Shown: positions 35,325 to 45,959, counted from the stretch's first letter. The stretch: 64,000 nt of DNA from Marinilabilia salmonicolor (GCF_003003035.1 NZ_PVTS01000006.1:62001-126000); one strand, 5' to 3'. Numbers and translations: made by a program. The notes: generated from the sequence alone by a model not told the origin.

Positions 35325-36518
35325 ATGGAAAACCAAAAACAATCAAAAGACACTGATCGCAGAACTTTCCTGAAAAATCTGGGAATAATTAGTGCTGCAG
35401 GCTTTTTTGGAACAGGCATCTTGAATACAGCCTGTGGAGCCAGCACTTCCGGAAATACCAATGGTAACAACAAAATACCAGGAATTGCGCTGGTTGGATT
35501 GGGCGGATATGCAACGGGGCAACTGGCGCCTGCACTGCAGGAAACAAAACATTGCAAACTTACCGGAATTGTGACCGGAACTCCTGCAAAGGAGGAGCAA
35601 TGGATGAAAAAATACAACATCCCCAGAAAGAATGTGTATAATTATAACAATTTCGACAGCATAGCCGACAATGATGACATCGACATCATTTATATTGTGC
35701 TTCCCAACAGTATGCATGCCGAATATTCCATTCGTGCCGCCAAAGCCGGGAAACATGTGATATGTGAAAAACCCATGACCACTACTGTTGAGGATGCCAG
35801 AGCCATCATTAAAGCCTGCAAAGAAAATAACGTCAAGTTATCTGTTGGATATCGGCTTCACTTCGAACCTCATCATTTGCGAGCAATGGAACTGGGGCAG
35901 ACAGAAGAAATGGGTAAAGTGCTCAACACCGATGCCGCATTCAGTTTTGTGCTCAACAACAAGAGCTGGAGACTGGACAAGCAGATGGCAGGTGGCGGCC
36001 CACTCATGGACATAGGCATCTACACCATTCAGGGTGCCTGTTACACCAAAGGGCAATGGCCGGTGGAAGTGGAAGCCCGATATGGAGAAGTAACCAAACC
36101 AGAGTTGTTTAATTCAGTGGAGCAATCCATCTCCTTTACGCTTAAATATCCTGATGGCACCACATCTAAACACAACACAAGCTATGCCGACAATGCCAAT
36201 TACCTGAAGACAACAGCCGAAAACGGATGGTGGGAACTGAAACCGGCATACAATTACAGCCACATTAGTGGAACAACCACCGAGGGCGAAATGAACTTCT
36301 CAAATGTCAATCAACAGGCGCGGCAGATGGATGCCTTTGCCCTTAGCATTATCAGGGACACCCCCATTCTGGCAACAGGAGATATGGGACTCAGAGATAT
36401 GATGATACTGGAAGCCATTTATCAATCTGCCGATACGGAAAAACCGGTTTCCCTGGATCTAAGCGGACTATATATCCCTCGTTACAACATTCACCACGAA
36501 GTGAATAAATTGATTTAA
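35325..36518 (+). CDS. Gfo/Idh/MocA-family oxidoreductase with Tat-type leader
   Basis: 397 residues from the ATG at 35325. The N-terminus has a twin-arginine-like leader (DRRTFLKNLGIISAAGFFGT), then the NAD(P)-binding fold ALVGLGGYATGQLAPAL and the active-site block ICEKPMTTTVEDARAI with the catalytic Lys. Resembles glucose-fructose oxidoreductases, which keep the cofactor bound and are exported. Substrate probably a sugar; the GH3 enzyme upstream would be a source but they are separated by a terminator, so no operon is claimed. Confidence 0.9.
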   Translation: MENQKQSKDTDRRTFLKNLGIISAAGFFGTGILNTACGASTSGNTNGNNKIPGIALVGLGGYATGQLAPALQETKHCKLTGIVTGTPAKEEQWMKKYNIPRKNVYNYNNFDSIADNDDIDIIYIVLPNSMHAEYSIRAAKAGKHVICEKPMTTTVEDARAIIKACKENNVKLSVGYRLHFEPHHLRAMELGQTEEMGKVLNTDAAFSFVLNNKSWRLDKQMAGGGPLMDIGIYTIQGACYTKGQWPVEVEARYGEVTKPELFNSVEQSISFTLKYPDGTTSKHNTSYADNANYLKTTAENGWWELKPAYNYSHISGTTTEGEMNFSNVNQQARQMDAFALSIIRDTPILATGDMGLRDMMILEAIYQSADTEKPVSLDLSGLYIPRYNIHHEVNKLI

Positions 36519-36521
36519 CCC

Positions 36522-37898
36522 TTAGCACCGCTTAAACTTCAATTCCTTCTCCACTGCCTCAATCATGATTCCGGCAATATCTTTGTTGGATGCCCCTTCT
36601 ATGCCCTGCAATCCCGGGGAAGAATTGACTTCCAGCAACATGGGGCCATTCTTTCCGCGGATAATATCAACTCCGGCCACTTTCAGATGCAGTGTTTTGG
36701 AAGCCAGAATAGCCATGCGCCGCTCTTCCTGGGTTATTTTAGTGAGGGAGGCCACCCCGCCCATGTGAATATTGGCACGAAACTCACCAGGCGCAGCAGT
36801 TCTCATAATGCTGGCCACCACTTTACCATTCACCACAAAACAGCGAATATCCTTACCACCGGCCTCTTTCACAAACTCCTGAACCAGAATATTAGCTCTT
36901 AGACTCTTAAAAGCATTTATGAGGCTCTCAGCAGCTTTCTTAGTCTCTGCCAGCACCACCCCTTTGCCTTGTGTCCCTTCCAACAACTTAACGATCAACG
37001 GGGCACCACCCACCATCCTGATCAGCTCATTGGTATCAAGCGGAGAATTGGCAAACCCCGTAGTAGGAATGGTTAAGCCGTTGTTGATCAGCAACTGAAG
37101 AGAGTAAAGTTTATCTCTGGACTGCGTAATTGCTCTGGCAGAATTAAGGGTGTAAACCCCCATGGCCTCAAAATGCCTGGTCAGGGCGCAACCATAAAAT
37201 GTAGCACTGGGTCTGATGCGGGGAATAATGGCATCAAAATCGTTCAGGATACGTCCGCCACGGTAGTGCATCTCCGGATTACGTCCATCCAGTTTTATGT
37301 AACAATCTTTGATATTCAGAAACTCCATCTCATGCCCCCGCTCCTGTCCTGCCTCCATGATACGTTTATTGCTGTACAAAGAAGGATCACTGGCCAAAAG
37401 ACCTATTTTTAAGCCGGTGGGTCGCGAAACATGAGCATTGTAAAAACCATCAAGCATTTGAGAAGTCATTTCCCCCAACAGGAAAGAGGCCTCTGGATCA
37501 ACCACTATTCTTCCGGCCATAGCCTGCCGGCCCAAAAGCATCCTGTAGCCCATAGAGTCCCTGTTGGTCAGTGTAATTTCTATGGTCCATGCTTCATCAG
37601 CTACAGCCAATGCCGATTCTATCACAAAGCGGGTCTCACTGACACCGCTGGAACTTTTCACTCTTCGCTTACCCAGCACCGGAGCTTCGCAATTAATGGT
37701 TGTACGACCATCATCCTGCAAAGGATGAACGTCAAAACTAACCCAGGCTTCTCCGTTTTTGGTAAATGGGGTAATATTTACAGCATGCAATGCCGATGTT
37801 CTGGCTCCCGAGTCAATCCTCGCTTTTATGGCAGGAATATTCAAGTGTGGCAAATTGCACCACTCCTCACTCCCAACTACTATTTTATTTAGATTCAT
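36522..37898 (-). CDS. Fusion of RimB-like aspartic protease domain and RimK ATP-grasp ligase
   Basis: 458 residues from the ATG at 37896-37898. Residues about 1-150 form a retropepsin-like domain of the RimB/ATP-dependent zinc protease family ([14 protein letters not shown] with Asp-Ser-Gly). Residues about 165-458 form Rim[21 protein letters not shown]-grasp core with [16 protein letters not shown] and [17 protein letters not shown]. RimK adds glutamate to the C-terminus of ribosomal protein S6; RimB/RimK-associated protease is usually a separate gene. The target here is unknown. Converges on the oxidoreductase gene with three bases between stops. Confidence 0.9.
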   Translation of the reverse strand: MNLNKIVVGSEEWCNLPHLNIPAIKARIDSGARTSALHAVNITPFTKNGEAWVSFDVHPLQDDGRTTINCEAPVLGKRRVKSSSGVSETRFVIESALAVADEAWTIEITLTNRDSMGYRMLLGRQAMAGRIVVDPEASFLLGEMTSQMLDGFYNAHVSRPTGLKIGLLASDPSLYSNKRIMEAGQERGHEMEFLNIKDCYIKLDGRNPEMHYRGGRILNDFDAIIPRIRPSATFYGCALTRHFEAMGVYTLNSARAITQSRDKLYSLQLLINNGLTIPTTGFANSPLDTNELIRMVGGAPLIVKLLEGTQGKGVVLAETKKAAESLINAFKSLRANILVQEFVKEAGGKDIRCFVVNGKVVASIMRTAAPGEFRANIHMGGVASLTKITQEERRMAILASKTLHLKVAGVDIIRGKNGPMLLEVNSSPGLQGIEGASNKDIAGIMIEAVEKELKFKRC

Positions 37899-38063
37899 CA
37901 ACTTATACTCATTATATGTTATTGCCTGTCTTAACTTCACTGTTAAAATTAGGCGACCGGAAAATTAGTTGTTTTAGCACAGTAATTTGCATCCCAACAA
38001 ACAAAACTTTCTGCAAAAAATGTTTTTAACCTATCTTATACATAAAACAGAAAAGGTGTAAGG

Positions 38064-38106
38064 AAGTTGAAAGCCTGAGAGCAATAGTCGAAGCAACGCC
38101 CCGGGT
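38064..38106 (+). repeat. Repeat C2
   Basis: GTTGAAAGCCTGAGAGCAAT, AGTCGAAGCAACGCCCCGGG; same word order as C1 and C3. Confidence 0.6.
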
Positions 38107-38253
38107 TTTGAGGCATCCCCTGTCTCCCTCTCATGATGACACGAAATACTAAAATTGTTATTATTTACGTCTTTACAGTGATCCCGGTTCATAATAGAAT
38201 TTTGAAATATCTTTGACCAAGTATTTGACCAATCTATTTAAACAATCTCAGAA

Positions 38254-38424
38254 ATGGCACTAACCAACATCAATAACCTGTTTGTAATAATCATCTTTGG
38301 AGGATTAAATTTACTTGCATTCATCAACTTTACCAACCCGCTAAAGATAAATCAACGGGGCAACAAATGGTTTGCTCTGTTTTTATTTCTTCTTTCTTCC
38401 TGTTGGCTGGGCCTACGATTTTGA
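38254..38424 (+). pseudogene. N-terminal remnant of a membrane regulator (AraC-type HTH with TM domain)
   Basis: 56 codons from ATG 38254 to TGA 38424. The peptide has two hydrophobic segments: NLFVIIIFGGLNLLAFINF and WFALFLFLLSSCWLGLRF, joined by TNPLKINQRGNK. This resembles the first two helices of Bacteroidota AraC-family regulators that carry an N-terminal membrane domain. The stop cuts it short, and the roughly 150 bases after it hold no HTH-type frame. A short real membrane peptide is the alternative. Confidence 0.5.
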
Positions 38425-38579
38425 GCAACAAAAGGTAGTGGAATATGGCATTACAATGGTCTATCCATACTTCTCATACAAGTTGCTTTGGTAATCGAAA
38501 AAACACCTTACTTATCTATTTATACTTCCACAATTGAAAATTCTTAGCTAAATTTAACCTGCTTAAAAACCCAAAACTT

Positions 38580-40850
38580 ATGAACCTGCTCCACTATTTA
38601 CCCGATCATCTTCCATCCCGGAATAATCTCCTCCGCGATGCCCCGCTGACAATATATGATAAACTAAAGCTGGATAAAACCACAACGGTAAAGCTGCCTG
38701 CCCTGGGAAAGGAAATTATATTCGAACTTCACCAGGATGCTGCTTTTTCTCTAAAGGTATTTAATCATGCAAAGGATCTGAAAGAGGCATCCATCCCGGA
38801 TTATTTTAAGAAAGGGGAAGCTGAAAAGTTTTTCAAAGATCAATCCCTCTTATCCTACAGGCTTTGGGGAAGGCTTCAAAGTGAAGGAGATTTGCAGGGC
38901 GGGGATATAGGAGGCCTCAACATTACCGCAGGTCAAACAGCAGAAATATCCAAAACCACCTCCCACCCCAACGATATTTCCTTAGATATAGCACTGATTA
39001 AAGACCTCAAACATTTCACAGCCCTTTTAACCGGGGCGGACCAAGCGTCACTACTCAATTCCCTCAAGGTACATGAAGCTATGGCATACGCATTTACCGG
39101 CAATTTAACTTTTGAAATTTCTGTAAATCTGCTAAAATTGCTATCTGTAGCCTTTGCACCTGTATTTTCACTTACACCAGGCCCCAAAACACCGCTTTCA
39201 ATTAACCCATCCATTCAAATAGGCTTTAACGCCATCAAAAACGACTCTTTCCGGGTACAAATTTCCAAACAGGCAGACGACAGATTCAAACTTTTCCTTC
39301 AAAAAGAAATTCTGAATGACAAAACATTTAGCGTTTCTGCCGGTCTGAACATCAGCATTCGTGAGAAAGATGCAGAGAGCATAGCACAGATCATCGATGA
39401 TTATTTTGAAACATATTTAGGAAAACCCTTTAGTGAAATAGAAAATTTCCTGAATCAGGCCAAAGAGCTTAAAGAAGATAGTTTTTTGGTAGAACTGGCT
39501 TATAAAATTGCATTCAATGGCACGGGAATAGAGCAACTCCGGGAACAATTCGATATTTACAAAAATAAGATGTACGAAGCCCGCAAGAAAGTGCTGGAAA
39601 CAATTACCGCGACCGTAGAAGCCGGGGTAGAATACAAGTACAGAAAAGCTGCTAACCAGAGCACCCTGCTTGAGGCAACCCTTTCAGGCGATTTTCTGAT
39701 TCAGCAAATTGGTAACATCCTCAAATTAAACATCACTCATCTCATATCTGAAGCCCGGAAAAATGTTCCCGGCATAGAAGTACAAAACTATCTGCAGGAA
39801 AAAAATCTAACCATTGAAGAACACCTCACTTTCGGAATTTCTTTGGGAAATATGGCACTCAAATCTGCCACGAAACAGATATTTGTTTACGACGAGAAGC
39901 TTTCGGGACTGGAGCGTGAAAGAGCAATTCAGATTGCTTTTCTGGATGAAAGAAAAGTTACTGTTTTTGGAGAAGAAGCAACTGTCAGAGCCTCTCTTGA
40001 CGCCGAAACACCTACTCCAAAATCCACACTTACCTACAGTGAAATTGATTGCAGCCTAACCCTGACTACCTGGAAAAGTGATCGCAGAATACGTCCATGG
40101 GACAAAAAAGATCTTCAACAGTTTCTGCAAACAGCACTTGTTTGGAACATCTTTGATGAAGATGAATCAGAAGATTTTTTTACATCCATCTGGGAAAACC
40201 TTCTAAAAAACAGAGACGTGGAATATGAATGTAAGCTACACATACCTCACCAAATTTTCCGGCAGACTATTCAATCTCTTTCCAAAAATGCTTCGATTGA
40301 GGCCATCAGCGAGGCAATAGCAGCCTCCATTCTTCCCAATAAATCGGACCAAAGAAGCTTGTTCATTTCAGCACGAAAAGAATTCTACACTCCTCTGATT
40401 TTAAACTCCTTTGAGGGACAAGACATCCTTGAAAGTTTAAACCAGCCTCTTTATACCCAAAAATACCCGAAATGGAAACAATACGAAATAACACAGATTA
40501 ACAATCAGAATTTTAGTGGTTCCGACAGTTTTATGGGGATTTCCAATAACCGGACATTCAAACATTTTCAGAAATTTATTTCAGCAATCAACTTATTAAA
40601 CCATCAAATACAAAACAATGAAGTTGTTGAATCAAACCTTGAAAAGTCGGTACTTAAGTTCTTCTTTGAGTCCTTCCATACCATTGTGAAGGACCCGTCA
40701 GGATTTGCACAGCGATGGATGGGATATTATCTGCTAACAAGTATCGTCAAAGAATTTCCGAAAATCACAACTTCTGTCATCAATACATTAACCATACAAT
40801 ATCCCGACCAAAAGAATAATAAAACAGCCCTTCTGATTGGAGGAAAATAA
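38580..40850 (+). CDS. Uncharacterised 756-residue protein, first gene of an unknown pair
   Basis: Not recognised. No signal peptide or membrane segment, so cytosolic. Strand-rich stretches (TFSVSAGLNISIREKDAE, VEAGVEYKYRKAANQS, EEHLTFGISLGNMALKS, YSEIDCSLTLTTWKSDRR) alternate with long helical parts (IEQLREQFDIYKNKMYEARK). The repeated pattern of amphipathic strands is like a large beta domain, perhaps built from two similar halves (about 1-330 and 340-560), followed by a helical C-terminus. No catalytic motif seen. The gene is followed 26 bases later by a membrane-protein gene, so the two are probably co-transcribed. No promoter box noted; a broken regulator remnant lies upstream. Confidence 0.85.
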   Translation: MNLLHYLPDHLPSRNNLLRDAPLTIYDKLKLDKTTTVKLPALGKEIIFELHQDAAFSLKVFNHAKDLKEASIPDYFKKGEAEKFFKDQSLLSYRLWGRLQSEGDLQGGDIGGLNITAGQTAEISKTTSHPNDISLDIALIKDLKHFTALLTGADQASLLNSLKVHEAMAYAFTGNLTFEISVNLLKLLSVAFAPVFSLTPGPKTPLSINPSIQIGFNAIKNDSFRVQISKQADDRFKLFLQKEILNDKTFSVSAGLNISIREKDAESIAQIIDDYFETYLGKPFSEIENFLNQAKELKEDSFLVELAYKIAFNGTGIEQLREQFDIYKNKMYEARKKVLETITATVEAGVEYKYRKAANQSTLLEATLSGDFLIQQIGNILKLNITHLISEARKNVPGIEVQNYLQEKNLTIEEHLTFGISLGNMALKSATKQIFVYDEKLSGLERERAIQIAFLDERKVTVFGEEATVRASLDAETPTPKSTLTYSEIDCSLTLTTWKSDRRIRPWDKKDLQQFLQTALVWNIFDEDESEDFFTSIWENLLKNRDVEYECKLHIPHQIFRQTIQSLSKNASIEAISEAIAASILPNKSDQRSLFISARKEFYTPLILNSFEGQDILESLNQPLYTQKYPKWKQYEITQINNQNFSGSDSFMGISNNRTFKHFQKFISAINLLNHQIQNNEVVESNLEKSVLKFFFESFHTIVKDPSGFAQRWMGYYLLTSIVKEFPKITTSVINTLTIQYPDQKNNKTALLIGGK

Positions 40851-40876
40851 AACCAAACCACTCAAAAACCACTCAT

Positions 40877-41866
40877 ATGATTGACAATCCGGCCCTCGAT
40901 ATTGCCATCGGCCTGGCTTTTACCTACGGCATTTACAGTCTTATCGCTACTGTAGCCACCGAAATCATTTCCACATTTCTAAAACTACGCGGAAAGAATC
41001 TCAGAACTGCAATCATCAGGATGCTGGACAATGGAACTGATAAAAATCAGACTACCAAACAGTTGCTTTCCACTACCAGTGACAAACTGGAGACGGACCT
41101 TAGCCGGAAATTCCTCAATCAACCGGAAATACGATTTCTGGGACGCATCTCAAACAACGGGAAGGAGCGTTGTCCCTCTTACATTAAGCCTGCAACATTT
41201 GCCAGAGCGTTGCTAAATACCATTGATTATTCCTGGTCCGAAAACACTGATCTCACAACCCTTAAAGAGAAGCTTAACCCCGACACCCCCACTCACAAAC
41301 TCATCATCAATATGCTTGATGAAGCCAATGGAGATATTGCAAAGTTTAAAGAATTATCTGCCCAATGGTTCAATGACACCATGGACAGAGCCAGTGGTTG
41401 GTACAAACGAAAGACTCAACTGATTACTCTCATTGCTGCTGCCATCATCGTGTTTCCGCTAAACCTGAACACCATCGAGATAAGTCGCAAACTCAGTTCT
41501 GATAAAGAAGCCAGGATAGAAATGGTAGAGGCTGCCGGCAACTACATCCAAACCTACAGCCTTGTAAACGAAACCAACCAGGACAATCTCGCCAAACTCG
41601 ACAGTCTGAATAACCAAATGCAAATATTGTTGGCCGAAGCCGGAAAAACCGAATCAATTCTTGATATGAATATTCAACCAAAGACACCTGATCAATGGTT
41701 TGTCTATATCTTTGGATGTCTGCTGACAGTCATTGCACTTTCTTTGGGAGCCCCCTTTTGGTTCGATCTGCTCAGCCGGTTTATTAAATTGCGAAATACC
41801 GGGGTTCCGGAAAAAACAGAAATTAAAGATAGCCGGCAAATTCGAAAAGTTTCGGTGAAAATATAG
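40877..41866 (+). CDS. Uncharacterised membrane protein with GAPFWFD motif
   Basis: 329 residues. Membrane segments near 8-32 (DIAIGLAFTYGIYSLIATVA), 180-200 (LITLIAAAIIVFPLNLN) and 277-300 (FVYIFGCLLTVIALSLGAP). A cytoplasmic or loop part carries CPSYIKPATFARALLNTI and WFNDTMDRASGWYKRKTQ, and the C-terminus LGAPFWFDLLSRFI. I recognise this architecture as that of a recurrent uncharacterised bacterial membrane protein family, from memory and without a database check. A heptad-like helix (IEMVEAAGNYIQTY to QMQILLAEAG) sits between the second and third membrane segments. Pairs with the preceding gene. Confidence 0.85.
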   Translation: MIDNPALDIAIGLAFTYGIYSLIATVATEIISTFLKLRGKNLRTAIIRMLDNGTDKNQTTKQLLSTTSDKLETDLSRKFLNQPEIRFLGRISNNGKERCPSYIKPATFARALLNTIDYSWSENTDLTTLKEKLNPDTPTHKLIINMLDEANGDIAKFKELSAQWFNDTMDRASGWYKRKTQLITLIAAAIIVFPLNLNTIEISRKLSSDKEARIEMVEAAGNYIQTYSLVNETNQDNLAKLDSLNNQMQILLAEAGKTESILDMNIQPKTPDQWFVYIFGCLLTVIALSLGAPFWFDLLSRFIKLRNTGVPEKTEIKDSRQIRKVSVKI

Positions 41867-42045
41867 CCGGTACATATCAAATTAGTAGGGCGTTCTTAAC
41901 CCGCTTTATTAAATTCTTTGATTGCGCTGCCTGTCTTATGTAAAAGGCAGGGTACAAATTTCCATCATAAAGAAAGGAATTTCCAATATTCATAAAACCA
42001 TACGACACCTCCAGTGCCGGCATTTCGTTTTTTACTAACAAAAAA

Positions 42046-42080
42046 GGCTGCCTCAAAAAAATCATTGAGACAGCCCTTAA
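42046..42080. terminator. Bidirectional terminator
   Basis: AAGGCTGCCTCAA / TTGAGACAGCCCTT stem between two convergent genes, with A and T tracts on the two sides. Confidence 0.7.
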
Positions 42081-42097
42081 TATTAAATAGAAAATTT

Positions 42098-44014
42098 TTA
42101 TTTCTCCTCTTCCGTCAACAGATGCTCTTCCAGGAATTTCTCCATGGCACCGTAAAAATCAAAACGGTTTTCTTCGTTTCGGAAACCATGTCCTTCATTG
42201 TCTTTTACCATATATTGCACTTCAATACCGCGTTCTTTCAAGGCTTCCACCATCTGATCCGATTCATCTTTGTTTACTCTGGGGTCGTTGGCTCCCTGAG
42301 CAATAAAGAGTGGTGCCTGAATTTTATCGGCATGGAAAACAGGTGAGGTCTGGCGCAGCTGAACACTGTCTTTTTCGGGGTGTCCAACCATCTCGTACAT
42401 CATATCCAAAAGCGGCTCCCAGTAAGGAGGAATGGTATTCAGAAAAGTAAAGAGATTGGAAACACCAACATAGTCAACTCCTGCAGCATACAAATCCGGT
42501 GTAAATGTCATCCCTGCCAGTGTGGCATAACCGCCATAGCTGCCACCATAAATAGCAATCCGGTCAGGATCAGCAATGCCTTTTTCTATCAACCAGTACA
42601 CACCGTCGGTAATATCATCCTGCATAGAGAGTCCCCACTGCTTAAAGGATGATTCCCAAAATTTCTTTCCATAACCTACCGAACCACGGAAATTCATTTG
42701 CAGCACGGCAAAACCTCGATTGGCCAAAAACTGAATCTCGGGATTGAATCCCCAACTGTCCCGTGCCCATGGTCCACCGTGAGGATTCACTACTACCGGA
42801 AGATCTTTGGCATTTTCCATGGTATATCCTTTAGGCAAGGTCAGATATCCATGAATGGTCAGCCCGTCACGTGACTGATACTTGATCGGCAGTGTTTTAG
42901 CCATGATATTTTCATCCAACCAGGGACTTACATCAGAAATCTTCTTCAGCTCATCAGTAGTAGAATCATAGAAATAATAAGCACCCATTGATCGATCACT
43001 GTAGGTACGAATCATTACCTTTTCTTCCTCGTGGTCTGTTCCTACAATACCAATCTCATAGTCACCCAGCTCTTGCTCCAGTCGATTAAAAAGTTTTTCG
43101 GTCTCCTCATCAAAGAAGTGACGTTCGCGTTTCCAGGAAGTATAAGAGGCAGTGGTCAGCACCTTTCTTTTTCGGGAATAGCTGAGACCCGAAACATCAT
43201 ACTCGTCATTCTCATAAAGTACTTCCTCTACCTCACCTGTCTTAGGATTAAATATTACAGGCACCTCCTTATCTCTCTCCAGATTGGAAACGGCATACAG
43301 CTTCTCATTATCAAAAGTAAAGAAATAAGGACTCAGGGTATTTTTGAAATTGGTTTTCAGCACCACCTCAAAAGCATCCTCCTCTGTATCACGGTAAAGG
43401 AGGGTTGAATTAACCCCGTCTTCAATTCCAACCGCTACGCGGAGTTTGCCATCATGGTCGGTTACCCAACCCTGGATATTGCCGGGGTTTTCAGCCAGCA
43501 TAGTAAGCTCACCGGTCACAATATTCAGTCTGTAAGGATCAAAAACACGAGCATCCCGCTGATTGAGGCCAACAATTACCTCATCTTCAATATCACGGAG
43601 TTCATCAATCAACCGAGTCCGGACACCATCAAACTGAGTGAGGGCTTTCATATCGGCCCCATCACGATTTACAGCGTGGAGCGAATAATTTTCGTCTCCT
43701 CCGGTATCTTTCAAAAAGAGGATACGATTGTCGTTGGCCCACATATAACCTGCTACATCACGAGCAGTTTCAGAAGTCACCCGAACCGCTGAGTCGCCAT
43801 CCAACTCCTGAACGAAAACATTCATACGATCCTCATAAGGAGCCATATAAGAGAGATAAGTACCATTTGGAGAAATCTGATAAGCTGTTTTATCAGGGTT
43901 TTTGAAAAAATCTTCCATTGGTAACTTCGGGGCTTTTTCTATGGAGCCACCGCAACCGGCCATTGTTAATCCTGCCATAAAAGCAACAAAAATTAAAGAT
44001 TTAAAATTCTTCAT
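42098..44014 (-). CDS. S9 family (prolyl oligopeptidase-type) peptidase lipoprotein
   Basis: 638 residues from the ATG at 44012-44014; a longer frame upstream lacks a signal peptide. The lipobox FMAGLTMAGC is at about residues 11-20. A beta-propeller domain (about 40-370) precedes an alpha/beta-hydrolase domain. Catalytic Ser in IYGGSYGGYATLAG, Asp in GANDPRVNKDESDQM, His in KDNEGHGFRNEENR. Splits short peptides, probably dipeptides or tripeptides, in the periplasm. Monocistronic. Confidence 0.95.
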   Translation of the reverse strand: MKNFKSLIFVAFMAGLTMAGCGGSIEKAPKLPMEDFFKNPDKTAYQISPNGTYLSYMAPYEDRMNVFVQELDGDSAVRVTSETARDVAGYMWANDNRILFLKDTGGDENYSLHAVNRDGADMKALTQFDGVRTRLIDELRDIEDEVIVGLNQRDARVFDPYRLNIVTGELTMLAENPGNIQGWVTDHDGKLRVAVGIEDGVNSTLLYRDTEEDAFEVVLKTNFKNTLSPYFFTFDNEKLYAVSNLERDKEVPVIFNPKTGEVEEVLYENDEYDVSGLSYSRKRKVLTTASYTSWKRERHFFDEETEKLFNRLEQELGDYEIGIVGTDHEEEKVMIRTYSDRSMGAYYFYDSTTDELKKISDVSPWLDENIMAKTLPIKYQSRDGLTIHGYLTLPKGYTMENAKDLPVVVNPHGGPWARDSWGFNPEIQFLANRGFAVLQMNFRGSVGYGKKFWESSFKQWGLSMQDDITDGVYWLIEKGIADPDRIAIYGGSYGGYATLAGMTFTPDLYAAGVDYVGVSNLFTFLNTIPPYWEPLLDMMYEMVGHPEKDSVQLRQTSPVFHADKIQAPLFIAQGANDPRVNKDESDQMVEALKERGIEVQYMVKDNEGHGFRNEENRFDFYGAMEKFLEEHLLTEEEK

Positions 44015-44139
44015 AAATGTAAAGGTTAAATGGGTAAAAGAAATCAAATAAATATCAACCAATAAAATTAGCAAAATCCTTATGAAATTTACTATATTGT
44101 TGACTTAAAACAGCTAAACTTTAATTAAAACCAACACTT

Positions 44140-44280
44140 ATGTTTACTTCAGGAGAAAAACCAGGAAAAGGAACCTACAAATGTCAAAAATGTGGGAAAG
44201 AAATTTCCCTTGACAACGATTCGCAGGAACTGCCGGTTTGTCCGGTTTGCGGACATGAAAAATGGAACAAAATAGGATAG
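44140..44280 (+). CDS. 46-residue zinc-ribbon protein
   Basis: Reads MFTSGEKPGKGTYKCQKCGK, then EISLDNDSQELPVCPVCGHE, then KWNKIG and stop. Two CxxC knuckles (KCQKCG and VCPVCG) make a rubredoxin-like or zinc-ribbon fold. Divergent from the S9 peptidase gene, followed by a good terminator. Small zinc ribbons of this form are common near metabolic genes; function unknown. Confidence 0.85.
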   Translation: MFTSGEKPGKGTYKCQKCGKEISLDNDSQELPVCPVCGHEKWNKIG

Positions 44281-44304
44281 TGATCCTGGTAATTCACAAA
44301 CACA

Positions 44305-44344
44305 ATTCTGCATTCCTGATTATTAAGGGAGTGCAGGATTTTTT
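44305..44344 (+). terminator. Terminator after the zinc-ribbon gene
   Basis: ATTCTGCATTCC / GGAGTGCAGGAT stem with G-T pairs, then T tract. Confidence 0.75.
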
Positions 44345-44408
44345 ACAAAATCCGGAAATCACCTGATTCACAAGTGACGCAGAAAGCAATTAAAATTAAA
44401 GAGACTAT

Positions 44409-45959
44409 TCATCGTACCGGTAACCAGAAATAAAAGAGAGAGCCTTTGCCCGGTTCCGATTCCACACTTATTGTACCTCCCATCATTTCCACCAATCGCT
44501 TCGAAATAGAAAGTCCTAACCCTGTTACTTTGGGATTATCGCTAACACCTTGATAAACCTGAAAAAAACGGTAAAAAATACGCTCGTAGTCGGCATTTGA
44601 AATACCGATGCCCGTGTCCTTAACAAAAAAGTACATTCGGTCTTCCTCCGGGTAAACACCGAATCTTACTTCACCGTCATGGGTAAACTTCAATGCATTA
44701 TTAATAAGATTAATAAGCACTTGTTTCACTTTCATTTCATCACATTCAAATGAATGACATGCCGGATGATCCTCTACTTCATAGGATAAATGATTACGGG
44801 TATCTGAAGCAAACGGAACAAAAAAACGACGGATTTCTTCAAATGTGGACATCAGATTAATCCTTGAAAATAAAACCGGCATCTGGCCAGTTTCTATTTT
44901 TGAGATTGCCAATACATCATTGATAATATGCAACAATTGTTGCCCGCTGCTAATGATGATATCCAGATAAGTATTTCGACTTTCCTCATTTAAATCAGCG
45001 TCTTTAAGCAACTCAGCAAATCCCAGAACACCATTCATGGGTGTTCTTATTTCATGACTCATATTGGCCAGAAAAGCAGACTTTAAACGATCACTCTCCT
45101 CTGCTTTTTCTTTGGCCTCTTTCAATTCCCGATTGATACCTCTCAGATTCTCTTCTGCCTTACGTCGTTCTCTAAGATCACGAATAACGGCCAGGTAATT
45201 TTCTTTACTGGTACGTTTAGAATTCATCTCAATCGGTATGGGTTCACCGGTTTTACTAATAATTTCTCTTTCAACAATAACCGATTGTCCCAGATCCAAC
45301 AAATCAAACCGTAAAGGATTCTCTTTCAACTCCTGCGGATTAAAGAAAATGCTTATATGATGATGAAGAATATCGTGTGCTCCATAACCAGTCATATTCA
45401 GAAAACTACCGTTTACATCCACAATATACCCAAGGGCGTCACCGATTAGGATTCCATCCGCAGCATTCTCAACCACCGTCCGATATTTATTTTCGCTCTC
45501 CAATAATTTTTGTTCCGCAATTTTTCGGGCAGTTATATCCACAACTGTGGACACTCTGAAAGTTCTATTCTCGTATTCAAAAGTGCGTCCTCTGATCTCG
45601 GCGCTAAAAAGTGTACCGTCTTTTCGAACTCCTGTGGCTTCGTATGTCTCCGAATCCCCGCTCTCAATCTTCTTTCGGATCAGATCCCGGTGTTCGGGAA
45701 TAAAAACAGAAGAGGCAGCTTTTCCTATTATTTCCTGATAGGAATAACCAAACATTTCACAGCCACTGTGATTGGCCTCAATGCAAAACCCTTTTTCGAG
45801 AATAAAAATCCCTTCATAGGCAGCTTCAGCCAAAATTCTGAACCTATAATCCATAGACCAAAAGGAACTCTTTGAGTTTTCATCCATAAAATAGCCAAGT
45901 TTTTCTTCAAGGTATTTTACGCGAACCTCAAGTTCCCTGTTGGAAAGATGCTCTGTCAT
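44409..45959 (-). CDS. PAS-PAS sensor histidine kinase
   Basis: About 516 residues from the ATG at 45957-45959 ([20 protein letters not shown]). No membrane segment, so a cytosolic sensor. Order: a coiled-coil start, PAS (about 38-155, [20 protein letters not shown]), PAS (about 165-280, [20 protein letters not shown]), a short coiled coil, HisKA ([15 protein letters not shown] with phospho-His) and HATPase ([28 protein letters not shown]). No receiver domain and no response-regulator neighbour. Confidence 0.93.
   Translation of the reverse strand: MTEHLSNRELEVRVKYLEEKLGYFMDENSKSSFWSMDYRFRILAEAAYEGIFILEKGFCIEANHSGCEMFGYSYQEIIGKAASSVFIPEHRDLIRKKIESGDSETYEATGVRKDGTLFSAEIRGRTFEYENRTFRVSTVVDITARKIAEQKLLESENKYRTVVENAADGILIGDALGYIVDVNGSFLNMTGYGAHDILHHHISIFFNPQELKENPLRFDLLDLGQSVIVEREIISKTGEPIPIEMNSKRTSKENYLAVIRDLRERRKAEENLRGINRELKEAKEKAEESDRLKSAFLANMSHEIRTPMNGVLGFAELLKDADLNEESRNTYLDIIISSGQQLLHIINDVLAISKIETGQMPVLFSRINLMSTFEEIRRFFVPFASDTRNHLSYEVEDHPACHSFECDEMKVKQVLINLINNALKFTHDGEVRFGVYPEEDRMYFFVKDTGIGISNADYERIFYRFFQVYQGVSDNPKVTGLGLSISKRLVEMMGGTISVESEPGKGSLFYFWLPVR

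Noticed and set aside
41877-42065. 62-codon minus-strand frame with a protein-like stretch (YGFMNIGNSFLYDGNLYPAF)
   Set aside because: It overlaps the terminator and has no known family; possibly a gene remnant, but not enough to call.
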